Shown here piece by piece: positions 17,059-25,608 of a stretch of DNA of 64,000 nucleotides. The notes below the pieces were generated by a model. It was not told the origin of the DNA, did not search any database, and was given only the letters and a program-made list of their open reading frames with translations. Position 1 is the stretch's first letter. Every line of letters starts with the position of its first letter. Position numbers and translations under genes: made by a program. Source of the stretch: an uncultured Tateyamaria sp. (GTDB lineage Bacteria > Pseudomonadota > Alphaproteobacteria > Rhodobacterales > Rhodobacteraceae); NCBI GenBank assembly GCA_947501275.1, contig CANMVD010000006.1, forward strand, positions 62,001 to 126,000. Reading direction: 5' to 3'.

Positions 17059-18309
17059 TCACTTGGGAAAGCTGATGGAACGCAGGCGAGACAAATCCCG
17101 TTCTGGCAATCCGCCTTCTGCTGCATAGAGCATGACATCATCCGCCAAATCGCGTGCCGCACAAGAAAGCTCTTTGTTGTCTGAGGCAGCCAGTGATGCG
17201 AGGCTTGAAATCAGTTTGCGGACAACTTCAAATTTATTGGCACCGTCCCGCGCAATGGCTGCAAATGCCACCTCTACAAAATGGGATGGCCCTGGAAAGG
17301 CTGCGACGATGTTCTGGGCCTTCATTGCCTCGCTATCTTCCTCTTCTTGCGTGTAGTCCCAAAGCAGCGACTTCAGGATCGTTATCGCCTCAATGGCAGT
17401 GCCGGAGTCATTTATGCCGGGGGACAGCGCCTTGGTGGCGATTTCGGAAAGCACTGCCAATCCAAATGCGGCGTCCTGCTCGTGGGTGCGCACCGAGCCA
17501 AAGGTAAAGGCTTGCGTCAGCCGCGCCAATGCAGCGTCATCCAACACGCCCGAAACCTGCCCGATCATCTCGCCAACTAGGACATGCGTGCCGGGACTTG
17601 CATCCAAGTACAGCGTGGCCGTGTCAGGCAAACGATCCTGTAACATCACCATATCGATCAGCTGTAGATACCCCGTTTCCGGCGCGCAGAGTGGTGTTGT
17701 TTCCTCTGGCATAATCGTGGCTTGGGTCAGCGCGGACGCCCCGAACCTCGGGTGCTGAGCCTGCGCTCTCAACGCCTCCCGCGCGCGTGCCTTGGCTGTG
17801 TGCAAACTGTTTTGCAGACTGCCCAAAGTTGTCAGATGGTTGATCCAGCGGAGAAGAGAAAAAATGACCGCCATCACAATGACGATGGTGATGCCCATCA
17901 CGAACAGCGCCGCGCTGTCGGGGTAAAACCCCAATCGATACAGCACCAAAGAGCTCAGGGAATAGACAAAGGCGCCGATGAAAACGGCCAGCACTGATTG
18001 TGTTGTCGTGTCTTCGAGAAGAATACGATGCATCCGAGGGGTCGCAGTGTCAGCCGCAGCACGGTGTGCTGTCACCATGATGTTGAGCGAGAATGTGGAC
18101 ACGGCCAGCATCGACGTGGCCAAAATGGTGAGAACCGGAACCACTGACTCGAAATCAATTTCGATGCTGAAACGAGAGCCAATATACGTATCCGCAAAAG
18201 GTGATGTGAGGGTCGCCGCAAAAGACAACAGCACGTAGAGAAACACACGCAAGCCCATGCTGCGATAGTACCTCAGGAAAACGAGGCGAAGCCACTTGAG
18301 ACGGGTCAC
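17059..18309 (-). CDS. DUF2254 family membrane protein
   Basis: A 416-residue inner-membrane protein. Four hydrophobic segments lie in the first 175 residues (about 18-38, 54-78, 104-126, 131-152), followed by a soluble C-terminal half with GYLQLIDMV, LSPGINDSGTAIEAI and DGANKFEVVRKLI. LSPGINDxxTA is diagnostic of DUF2254. Function is unknown. It is convergent with the TRAP permease and stands alone. Confidence 0.88.
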   Translation of the reverse strand: MTRLKWLRLVFLRYYRSMGLRVFLYVLLSFAATLTSPFADTYIGSRFSIEIDFESVVPVLTILATSMLAVSTFSLNIMVTAHRAAADTATPRMHRILLEDTTTQSVLAVFIGAFVYSLSSLVLYRLGFYPDSAALFVMGITIVIVMAVIFSLLRWINHLTTLGSLQNSLHTAKARAREALRAQAQHPRFGASALTQATIMPEETTPLCAPETGYLQLIDMVMLQDRLPDTATLYLDASPGTHVLVGEMIGQVSGVLDDAALARLTQAFTFGSVRTHEQDAAFGLAVLSEIATKALSPGINDSGTAIEAITILKSLLWDYTQEEEDSEAMKAQNIVAAFPGPSHFVEVAFAAIARDGANKFEVVRKLISSLASLAASDNKELSCAARDLADDVMLYAAEGGLPERDLSRLRSISFPK

Positions 18310-18415
18310 AGACGTCCTATCAATATCCTATTGCAAGAGACTTCTACTCTGATGTGACCTGATCAGCTACTGCAAAGCCCGTCCTTCTACCGGTGCATCA
18401 TCGGGCACTGTCGGT

Positions 18416-18565
18416 TCAGCGCCAAGACAGGTTGGCCTGTCGGGCTTCTTGCAATGACCGGTGCAGGCCATGTGACAGCGCGTCAGACTTGCCCACCCGC
18501 AAGCGTTCCAACAACTACATCATTGCAGCCGCTGGCACGACAAAATCCAGATCCGGGTACAGCGC
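18416..18565 (-). pseudogene. possible short coding remnant in an otherwise empty 360-base gap
   Basis: Between the DUF2254 start (18309) and the LysR stop (18671) there is no intact gene. On the minus strand one frame reads ALYPDLDFVVPAAAMM, a TAG at 18515-18517, then LLERLRVGKSDALSHGLHRS and a short tail to a TGA at 18416. The codon usage and amphipathic look suggest a decayed gene fragment, but no family is recognised and chance is not excluded. Confidence 0.25.
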
Positions 18566-18670
18566 GGAGAGGCCGTGCTAGGTACACTACAAACGCACTA
18601 TCGCCTTGTCACATCTCGAAAAACGGCCTTGCGGCGGTCCGCCCAACCAAGTGGCCTTGCTCCTTCGGCG

Positions 18671-19534
18671 TCAACCTTTTTGTTTGTCACTCAGACCAAT
18701 TGCAACGGCCGCCATTACCTCCTTCACTCTTGGGACATGGCGCAGTTCTTCATGTGTGACGACCCATGCGGGATAGGTTGGGCCATCTTTGAGTAGCACC
18801 AGCGCTGAGAGTTCGTCATGGGCCGCAACGAAGCGTTTGGGCAAAAAGGCACAGCCCATACCATGGGCGCACAGCCGGGCCTGCGCCATCATGCTATCCA
18901 CCCGCGCAACAATACGTGCCTCGGGATCCAATCTCAGAATAAGCTGTTCTATCTCATTTATACCGCGCGGCAGGGTCCATGAGAGCCAGGGCTTACCATT
19001 GCCCGCGTCGGCCAATTCTGGTGGCGCGTATACACCCAGCGGAATCTCGGGAAGGCGTCGCCCAACCAGTCCATCATTGGGACTGTCAGCCTGCCGAATG
19101 GCTACGTCCGTTTCTCGTCGATCAAGGCTCAGGTAGTCGTTGGTCGGCTTCAGCTCAAGCACCAACTCCGGGAACCGTTTTTGAAGATCGGCCAGCGCGG
19201 CAGACAGCAAGTCGAGCATGAAATCGGTGCCAGACAGCTTCACCGTTCCACTGATAGGCGGCGCTAGGACTTGAGTGGCCAAGGCATCGTCAATACCCGT
19301 CTCTGCCGCACGTGCAACCCGCACGAGGGCGTCGGCGGCGGGTGTCAAAACGATCCCGCCCTTGATCCGTTCGACCAGCTTGAGGTCCAACCGATCCTCC
19401 AAACGCCGGATGCGGCGCGGAATCGTCGTTTGATCCACACGCAGCTTCTCGGCAGCGCGATTGACATAACGAGCCTCGGCCAACGCAAGGATGAGTTTCA
19501 GATCGTCCCAATCCAGCCGTTCACTTGGTCGCAT
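18671..19534 (-). CDS. LysR-family transcriptional regulator
   Basis: A 287-residue regulator from ATG 19534 (MRPSERLDWDDLKL). The N-terminal winged helix-turn-helix spans residues 8-66 with ALAEARYVNRAAEKLRVDQT and IPRRIRRLEDRLDLKLVER. The effector domain begins at about 90, with ISGTVKLSGTDFMLDLLSAAL. It is divergent from the tautomerase/SRPBCC operon, with about 100 bases between starts. It probably controls that operon, as is usual for divergent LysR genes (inference). Confidence 0.88.
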   Translation of the reverse strand: MRPSERLDWDDLKLILALAEARYVNRAAEKLRVDQTTIPRRIRRLEDRLDLKLVERIKGGIVLTPAADALVRVARAAETGIDDALATQVLAPPISGTVKLSGTDFMLDLLSAALADLQKRFPELVLELKPTNDYLSLDRRETDVAIRQADSPNDGLVGRRLPEIPLGVYAPPELADAGNGKPWLSWTLPRGINEIEQLILRLDPEARIVARVDSMMAQARLCAHGMGCAFLPKRFVAAHDELSALVLLKDGPTYPAWVVTHEELRHVPRVKEVMAAVAIGLSDKQKG

Positions 19535-19637
19535 GTCACCATCCTGCGTTTGCGCAGGTACACCTGCGCACTCCTGCATTGAGGCAATATCCGCTCGAGC
19601 GCATCCTGTCCACACCGCAACATTTCAGGAGAATGAT

Positions 19638-19835
19638 ATGCCAACAATTCGCGTCACCATTCCGCAATCAGCTTGGTCCAAAGACGAAAAGGCCCTGCTC
19701 GTCGCCAAATTGACAGATGGCCTCAACGAGGTCGCTGGCGCGTCCGGCAAAGGCGACATCAAGCAATACATCAACGTCCACATCGATGAGACCGCAGAAG
19801 GCGGTTATGCGATGGGCGGTCAGGTGGTGGGCTGA
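19638..19835 (+). CDS. 4-oxalocrotonate tautomerase-like protein
   Basis: A 65-residue tautomerase-superfamily protein with AGGAG 6 bases before ATG 19638. Pro2, the catalytic N-terminal base after Met removal, is present in MPTIRVTIP. The beta-alpha-beta core continues with KDEKALLVAKLTDGLNEV and QYINVHIDETAEGGYAMGG. Members usually form hexamers or trimers and interconvert keto and enol forms. First gene of a four-gene operon with two SRPBCC proteins and the broken YceI gene; the substrate is unknown. Confidence 0.82.
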   Translation: MPTIRVTIPQSAWSKDEKALLVAKLTDGLNEVAGASGKGDIKQYINVHIDETAEGGYAMGGQVVG

Positions 19836-19838
19836 ACC

Positions 19839-20360
19839 ATGAAGCTGACCATCTCACGACAAATCGATGCACCGCTAGACACAGTTTGGGACATCATCGG
19901 GCCAAACTATACATCCGCAGGGGATTGGGCCAGTTCGGTCTATATCTCGGGTGCACGACCCGGGGCGCCAAAGGTTGCTGATGCGCCAGCCGCAGGCCGG
20001 GTTTGCGAAACCTCGCTCGGGCCATTCACGGAAACCATCGAAACCTACGACAGCCGCAACCACATGGTGTCCTACTCCGCAACGGGGGCGAAGATGCCGG
20101 GCTTCATGAAGGGGCTGCGCAACACGTGGCACCTGACCCCAAGCGGGAACGGGACAAAGGCCAGCATGACGCTGCGCGCCAATATCGCTTTTCCCATGAA
20201 CTTCCTCATGGGTTGGATGATGAAGGTCCAATTCAAGAAAGCACTGAGCGAAACAATTGACGACCTCAAGGTCTATGCCGAGACGGGTCGCCCTTCAAGG
20301 CGCAAAGTCAAGGTCGATGCTTCAAAGGAAGCGATGGCCGCACGTCAGTCAATGGCCTGA
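19839..20360 (+). CDS. SRPBCC-family protein (START-like)
   Basis: A 173-residue protein with the polyketide-cyclase/SRPBCC opening MKLTISRQIDAPLDTVWDII, a central W-x-S-S-V-Y-I-S-G and LTPSGNGTKASMTLRANI, then the long C-terminal helix FKKALSETIDDLKVYAE. Such helix-grip proteins bind a hydrophobic small molecule in a deep cavity. It starts 3 bases after the tautomerase stop, so the two are almost certainly co-translated and may act on one ligand (inference). The basic tail (RRKVKVDASKE) is unusual. Confidence 0.82.
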   Translation: MKLTISRQIDAPLDTVWDIIGPNYTSAGDWASSVYISGARPGAPKVADAPAAGRVCETSLGPFTETIETYDSRNHMVSYSATGAKMPGFMKGLRNTWHLTPSGNGTKASMTLRANIAFPMNFLMGWMMKVQFKKALSETIDDLKVYAETGRPSRRKVKVDASKEAMAARQSMA

Positions 20361-20426
20361 GTAATCCAATCTGCGCGGCCCGGCCCAGACGCAACCCCAA
20401 ACCCTTTCAGTCACATGGAGACCCTC

Positions 20427-21074
20427 ATGAAATATGTCCTTTCTGCTGTCTTTACGCTTGCCCTTTTAACGGTGGCAACCGCACAGCATATGCCAAATAT
20501 CGAAGCCAACAGAACGGCAGCGTATGGTCAAAGCGCGGCCGTTACCTCAAGTGAACCATTGACCACATACACCTATGTCGGTGGTTATCTTGGCGCACAT
20601 ATCGACGCGCCATTGCAAACTGTCCAAGTCTTGTTGCTGCCCATGACACCGCAAGAAGCCTTTCCGCTGGTGCATTCAGGCAATGCGGATTGGTCGCTGC
20701 AAATCGAACAACTGACATGGGATCACTCAGCATCCGAAATGCCCGGTCAACTCGGTATGGGGTCTGTCAGGCGCTGCGATTTTATGGGCGGGGCCGGAAC
20801 CGCCTTTGAGCGCATGGTCGCGGTCGAAGAAAATCGGATGATCGCCTACGACCTTGATATGGAGCGCAGCACCGTGCCGCTTCCGATCAAGGATTTCTTC
20901 GTGATCTGGACGCTCGAAGACAAAGGTGCCGATGGCACACTGGTTGTCACACGCATCTACTATGATGAAGCGCAAGACATGGGCGGGAACGGGGCAGCCG
21001 CCGTCGCAGAAGCCCTCGCTGTCGATTTCCGCAACTTCGCCAACATCCACGGCGGCACGTATGTCGAGATGTGA
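20427..21074 (+). CDS. exported SRPBCC-like protein
   Basis: A 215-residue protein from ATG 20427, with GGAG 7 bases upstream. A signal peptide is seen at residues 1-18 (MKYVLSAVFTLALLTVATAQ region). The mature part looks like a second helix-grip protein, with GYLGAHIDAPLQTVQVLLLP near the start, GSVRRCDFMGG in the middle, TLVVTRIYYDEAQDMGGNGAA and a C-terminal helix. It lies 66 bases after the previous gene and 60 before the broken YceI gene, so this operon pairs a cytoplasmic and a periplasmic ligand-binding protein. Confidence 0.7.
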   Translation: MKYVLSAVFTLALLTVATAQHMPNIEANRTAAYGQSAAVTSSEPLTTYTYVGGYLGAHIDAPLQTVQVLLLPMTPQEAFPLVHSGNADWSLQIEQLTWDHSASEMPGQLGMGSVRRCDFMGGAGTAFERMVAVEENRMIAYDLDMERSTVPLPIKDFFVIWTLEDKGADGTLVVTRIYYDEAQDMGGNGAAAVAEALAVDFRNFANIHGGTYVEM

Positions 21075-21134
21075 TGCCACTGTTGGGGGCCAGACTTTCT
21101 GGCTCCCCTTTCATCGTTTTGAATAGGTTCTGAC

Positions 21135-21647
21135 ATGCATGCTTTTGCCTTCGTGGTTGCATTGCTCTTTACGCCCCCCGCACACGCGCTTGAGGTTCTG
21201 CTTGGGCAGAGCACATTGGGCTTTTCCGTGCGCCTGGGTGAGCAAGAAATCACGGCATCATTCAAAATCTAGTCCGCTGAGGTCGATCTTGAAAACCAAC
21301 TCATTCTTGTCACGGTCGACACCGCGTCGGCCACAACCGACAGCCCGCTGCTGGACACAGTGATGCAAAGCGCCGGGTGGATCGACAGCAACACATATCC
21401 CACAGCAACGTTTATATCACATGAAATCAATGCATTAGCAGACGGTATCTACATAGCCCGAGGCAATCTTTTTTTCAAAGGTGTGACTTTGCCAACCCGC
21501 GTCACGATCAGCAAAATCGTTTCATCTGTGCCTCAAACTTACGACGTAAAAACCTCGGTTGATCGCACCGCGGTTGGCATGACAGAGCTCATCGGAGCAT
21601 TGGATCAACATGTGTCGATCAATGGCTTGATCGTTGTGGCGCCGTGA
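21135..21647 (+). pseudogene. YceI-family periplasmic protein, interrupted by one in-frame TAG
   Basis: The frame from ATG 21135 encodes a signal peptide (MHAFAFVVALLFTPPAHA) and the YceI start VLLGQSTLGFSVRLGEQE, then TAG at 21270-21272 (codon 46). Without any shift it then continues SAEVDLENQLILVTVDTAS and the rest of a YceI domain (TYPTATFISHEI, GIYIARGNLFFKGVTLP) to TGA 21645-21647. In the family this position is commonly aromatic, so a TGG to TAG change is the simplest origin. It is a recent single-base lesion, a sequencing error, or stop read-through. Confidence 0.85.
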
Positions 21648-21763
21648 CTGGTGCCGTGAGACACAAATCATGATCACCCTGAACGCGACCAGACAGCTCG
21701 ATGCCGGTTGGTGATTGCCGCAACCGAAACTGCGTCATGGCAATGCCCCAAATGCACACGACC

Positions 21764-22756
21764 CTAAGTCCGCAACCCATCCTGATTGAAGTAAAACGCC
21801 CTTTCAGATGAAAATCCGAACTTCACTGTTTCGCCCTGACTGATCGCGTGTTGCCCAAAAAGGCGGGCGGTAATTTGTGTCCCTTTCATCTGGGCGATGA
21901 CGTTTGTGTCCCCACCCAACTGTTCGACATGCTGAACGGCTGCGGACAGGTCGCCATCGGCGTCAAGTCGCAAATCCTCTGGTCGTACGCCAAGCGTTCT
22001 CGTGTCGCCTTCGGCAATGAAGGCGGCAGGCATGAAATTCATGGCCGGAGACCCCAGAAAACCAGCGACGAATTGGTTGACCGGATTGTTGTATAGCTCC
22101 ATCGGGCTGCCAATCTGTTCGACCCGACCATCACGCAAAACGACAATCTTGTCGGCCAGTGTCATCGCTTCTGTCTGATCGTGGGTCACATAGATCATCG
22201 AGGCCGCCAGCGTGTCATGCAGGTTGGCGATTTCCAGACGTGTGTTCATGCGCAATGCCGCATCAAGATTTGACAACGGCTCATCAAACAAAAAGAGCTT
22301 CGGTTCCCGCACAATGGCGCGCCCAATGGCAACCCGTTGGCGTTGACCACCCGAAAGCTCTGACGGGTAGCGCTCCAGATAGTCTTCGAGGTTCAGCATC
22401 CTGCTGGCCTTCATGACGCGTTCTTCGATCACGGCCTTGCTTTGCTTTTCCTGCTTGAGCGCCAGTGACATGTTCTTGCGTACATTGAGGTGCGGATAAA
22501 GCGCGTATGACTGGAACACCATAGCGATGCCGCGTTTGGAAGGCGGCGTTGTGTTTACGAGTTCATTGCCAATGCGCACCTCACCGGACGTGGCGTCTTC
22601 GAGCCCCGCAATAACGCGCAACAACGTGGACTTTCCGCAGCCCGAGGGGCCGACAAAGACGACGAACTCACCATCTTCGACTTCGATGTTGATGTCTTTG
22701 AGCACGTGGACGTCGCCAAAGGACTTGTTCACATTGGTCAGGGTCAAAGCAGTCAT
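21764..22756 (-). CDS. ABC transporter ATP-binding protein, UgpC/MalK family (amino-sugar importer)
   Basis: A 330-residue ATPase with Walker A GPSGCGKST at about 38-46, Q-loop in MVFQSYALYPH, signature LSGGQRQRVAIGRAI at about 134-148, Walker B LFLFDEPLSNLD and switch His in VTHDQTEA. The C-terminal 100 residues form the MalK-type OB-fold regulatory domain. Its start overlaps the stop of the Gfo/Idh gene as ATGA (22753-22756). Last gene of the murQ operon; it energises the two permeases at 23781 and 24631. Confidence 0.93.
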   Translation of the reverse strand: MTALTLTNVNKSFGDVHVLKDINIEVEDGEFVVFVGPSGCGKSTLLRVIAGLEDATSGEVRIGNELVNTTPPSKRGIAMVFQSYALYPHLNVRKNMSLALKQEKQSKAVIEERVMKASRMLNLEDYLERYPSELSGGQRQRVAIGRAIVREPKLFLFDEPLSNLDAALRMNTRLEIANLHDTLAASMIYVTHDQTEAMTLADKIVVLRDGRVEQIGSPMELYNNPVNQFVAGFLGSPAMNFMPAAFIAEGDTRTLGVRPEDLRLDADGDLSAAVQHVEQLGGDTNVIAQMKGTQITARLFGQHAISQGETVKFGFSSERAFYFNQDGLRT

Positions 22757-23784
22757 TGGATTGGCTCCTTGAGGGAAACGGGACGACCTGTGCGGATGCT
22801 CTCATCAGCGGCGAGGCAAATCGCAAGAGACTGCACGGCGTCATTCATATGGCGGGCAAGGTCGATATCGTCCTCAATTGCGCGGATCATGTAGGCCTGT
22901 TCTGCATCACAAAGCTCTTGATGGCCCGGTTCGTCCGGCATCTCGATGGTTTCGTCCCCGCCCAGGCGATGCACAAGTATGCCACCAACCTTGGTGTGTC
23001 CGTCGATATCCGCTGACGCGCCTTTGTTGCCATCGGTGATCGAGACAGACCCGTTGGGCGAAATGATGTCTTTTACGAAGAACGCGGTTTCCGACATCAT
23101 CGGCCCCCATCCCGCTTCGTACCAGCCAACCGAACCGTCGGCAAAAACCACCTGGAACTGCCCATAGTTATACATGTCTTCAGCGATTTCTTCAGACAGG
23201 CGCAGCCCCATGCCGTGCACCCGCACCGGGTCGGACTGTGCAATCTGGCACATCACGTCCACGTAATGCACGCCACAATCGACAATCGGGCTGGTGGTCT
23301 GCATCAGCGCTTTGTGGGTTTCCCACTCCGCCCCGGACGATTGCTGGTTGAGATTGAGGCGGAACACATATGGCCCCCCGAGGCCGCGCGCCTCGTCAAT
23401 CAGGCGTATCCACGACGGGTGATGGCGCAGGATGTACCCGACCACAAGTTTGCGGTTCAGGCGCTTGGCCGTATCCACAACGCGCTGTGCATCACCGACC
23501 GTCGTGGCCAGTGGCTTTTCGACAAACACATGCGCGCCGGCCTCCATTGCGGCACAGGCAAAATCCGCGTGGCTGTCGGAATAAGTCGCGATCACAACAA
23601 GGTCCGGCTGCGTTGCCATCCCGGCCTCAAAGCTCGAAAACTGCGGATAGCCCTTTAATGCGCCGGGCAGATGAACTTCGGATCGGTTCACCAGCCCGAC
23701 GATCTCTGACCTTGAGTGGTGGTGGTGCGCCAGAGCATGAGACAGCCCCATATTGCCAAGGCCTGCAATGAGAACACGGGTCAT
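22753..23784 (-). CDS. Gfo/Idh/MocA-family oxidoreductase in amino-sugar operon
   Basis: A 343-residue NAD(P)-dependent enzyme. The Rossmann motif is VLIAGLGNMGLSH at about 4-16. VFVEKPLATT at about 90 carries the catalytic Lys of the EKP motif, and SPIVDCGVHYVDVMCQ has the D-x-G-x-H-x-x-D catalytic pattern at about 165-180. Such enzymes oxidise sugars or inositols, or use transient oxidation to cleave glycosides. It is embedded between permease and ATPase genes with ATGA overlaps at both ends, so it is translationally tied to uptake. It may convert the imported sugar, for example an anhydro or glycosidic amino sugar, into a kinase substrate (inference). Confidence 0.9.
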   Translation of the reverse strand: MTRVLIAGLGNMGLSHALAHHHHSRSEIVGLVNRSEVHLPGALKGYPQFSSFEAGMATQPDLVVIATYSDSHADFACAAMEAGAHVFVEKPLATTVGDAQRVVDTAKRLNRKLVVGYILRHHPSWIRLIDEARGLGGPYVFRLNLNQQSSGAEWETHKALMQTTSPIVDCGVHYVDVMCQIAQSDPVRVHGMGLRLSEEIAEDMYNYGQFQVVFADGSVGWYEAGWGPMMSETAFFVKDIISPNGSVSITDGNKGASADIDGHTKVGGILVHRLGGDETIEMPDEPGHQELCDAEQAYMIRAIEDDIDLARHMNDAVQSLAICLAADESIRTGRPVSLKEPIQ

Positions 23785-24620
23785 TTGACCGCTCCCGATG
23801 TCAGGCCGCGGATCAGTTGCCGTGAGAAGATGACGTACAGAACCAGTACGGGCAGGATTGCCATGGACAGCGCAGACAGAACCGCGTTCCAGTCGGTGAC
23901 AAACTGGCCGATGAAGACCTGCGAGCCAAGCGTGAGCGTCTTGACCTCTTCAGCCGGTGCGAGGATCAACGGGAACCACAGGTCATTCCAGATCGGGATC
24001 ATGTTGAACACCGCGACCGTCGCCATGGCAGGCCGCACCAGCGGCAGAACCAGTTGGAAGAAAATTGCGTATTCGCTGAGCCCATCGACGCGCGCTGCGT
24101 TTTTAAGATCGTCCGACACCTGGCGCATGAACTCGCAGAGGATAAAGACCGCCAAGGGCAGACCTTGCGCTGTGTAGACAAGGATCAGCGCCCAAAGCGT
24201 GTTCACCAACCCGCTGGCCACCATCATCTCTAGGATGGCAACAGTCCCGATGCGGATCGGGATCATGATGCCAAGCGCCAGATAAAGCCCCATTAGCGTG
24301 TTGCCCTTGAAGCGGTATTCAGCAAGCGCAAAGGCCGCCATCGCCCCAAACAGCAGCACAAAGAACAATGAGGCGACCGTCACGATCAGCGAGTTCTGAA
24401 AGTAGAGGAAGAAATCCCCCTGCTTGAGCACCGTCTGATACCCGATCATCGAAAAGGTGTCGGCATCGGGCAGCGCAAGCGGTTCCCGGAAGATCGCCTT
24501 GCGGGTCTTGAAGCTGTTGATCAGGATCACAAAAACCGGAAACAGCGCAATCAGCGTATAGAGGATCAACGCGCCGTGCATGGCTATGTTGTTGAACGGG
24601 TTTGTGCGTGCCTTGTTCAT
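23781..24620 (-). CDS. carbohydrate ABC transporter permease, MalG-type
   Basis: A 279-residue inner-membrane permease with six predicted helices, the first at about 12-34 (MHGALILYTLIALFPVFVIL region). The EAA-type loop is NAARVDGLSEYAIFFQLVLP at about 186-205. It starts 10 bases after the MalF-type gene stop and overlaps the Gfo/Idh gene by ATGA. Works with the 24631 permease, the 21764 ATPase and the 25609 binding protein. Confidence 0.92.
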   Translation of the reverse strand: MNKARTNPFNNIAMHGALILYTLIALFPVFVILINSFKTRKAIFREPLALPDADTFSMIGYQTVLKQGDFFLYFQNSLIVTVASLFFVLLFGAMAAFALAEYRFKGNTLMGLYLALGIMIPIRIGTVAILEMMVASGLVNTLWALILVYTAQGLPLAVFILCEFMRQVSDDLKNAARVDGLSEYAIFFQLVLPLVRPAMATVAVFNMIPIWNDLWFPLILAPAEEVKTLTLGSQVFIGQFVTDWNAVLSALSMAILPVLVLYVIFSRQLIRGLTSGAVK

Positions 24621-24630
24621 CTAAACGTCC

Positions 24631-25545
24631 TCACATCTGATACCGGCGCATCCGGGTCTGAATACCAAAGAGGTAAATACAGACCCCGATCAGGATGATT
24701 GCGAACATGCCGCTGGCAATCGCCGATCCCATATGTGGATCACCAAGTTGCAGCTGGAAGCCAAAGAAAGTGCGGTACATGAACGTGCCAAGGATATCGG
24801 TTGAGAAATCAGGCCCGGCCAGCGCCCCCTGTGCGGCATAAACCAGGTCAAACGCATTGAAGTTGCCTACGAATGTCAGGATCGAAATGATCCCGATGGA
24901 GGGCAGGATCAAAGGCAGCTTTATCTTCCAGAAGGCCGAGAGACCGGTGATGCCGTCGACCTCGCCCGCCTCCAGGATCTCATCGGGGATCGACAGAAGG
25001 GCTGCGTAGATCAGCATCATCGGGATACCGACAAACTGCCAGACCGAGATCAGCGCCAGTGTCGTCAACGCGTATTCTTCCTTGCCCAGCCAAGGCGCAA
25101 ACAGCGACTTCAACCCGACGAAATCCAGCATTGAGGGCGCGATGCCCCAGATCGGCGACAGGATCAGCTTCCATGCAAACCCGACAATAACAAAGGACAG
25201 GATCGTCGGTATGAATATGGCCGAGCGGTAGAGCGCGGCAAAACGCAGCCGCGGGTGGCTCAGGATCGCAGCGAGAGCGACCCCGATCGGGTTTTGCACC
25301 AACATATGCACAATGAAGAACCAAAAGTTGTTGCCCAGCGCATTCCAGAACTGTTCGGACCAGAACGGGTCAAAGAACAGGGTGCGGAAATTGTCGAGGC
25401 CGACATAGATGCGTTCCTGATCCACCTTACTGTAGAGCGCCAGACGCAGCGTGTTGAACAGCGGGAAGATCATGATGGTTGTGTAAACCAGCACAGCGGG
25501 TGCCAAGAACACAGGGATGTGCCAGCGGATGCGAGCGCGTTGCAT
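24631..25545 (-). CDS. carbohydrate ABC transporter permease, MalF-type
   Basis: A 304-residue permease. ATG 25545 (MQRARIRWHIPVFLAP) is preferred because AGGAGA lies just upstream; an in-frame start at 25578 overlaps the hairpin. Six helices are visible, and the EAA loop is EAGEVDGITGLSAFWKIKLP at about 200-219. It is separated from the binding-protein gene by 63 bases that contain a strong hairpin. Confidence 0.92.
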   Translation of the reverse strand: MQRARIRWHIPVFLAPAVLVYTTIMIFPLFNTLRLALYSKVDQERIYVGLDNFRTLFFDPFWSEQFWNALGNNFWFFIVHMLVQNPIGVALAAILSHPRLRFAALYRSAIFIPTILSFVIVGFAWKLILSPIWGIAPSMLDFVGLKSLFAPWLGKEEYALTTLALISVWQFVGIPMMLIYAALLSIPDEILEAGEVDGITGLSAFWKIKLPLILPSIGIISILTFVGNFNAFDLVYAAQGALAGPDFSTDILGTFMYRTFFGFQLQLGDPHMGSAIASGMFAIILIGVCIYLFGIQTRMRRYQM

Positions 25546-25563
25546 TTGGAAATCTCCTGAAAG

Positions 25564-25589
25564 GTCCGGGCGGCACACTCCGCCCGGAC
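25564..25589 (-). promoter_or_regulatory. intercistronic hairpin after amino-sugar binding-protein gene
   Basis: GTCCGGGCGG (25564-25573) and CCGCCCGGAC (25580-25589) are perfect 10-bp arms around a 6-base loop. It lies between the binding-protein stop (25609) and the MalF-type permease start (25545) on the minus-strand transcript. There is no T-run after it, so it is more likely an mRNA stabiliser or attenuator than a full terminator. Confidence 0.75.
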
Positions 25590-25608
25590 AAGGCAGTAAC
25601 TGGAGTGG

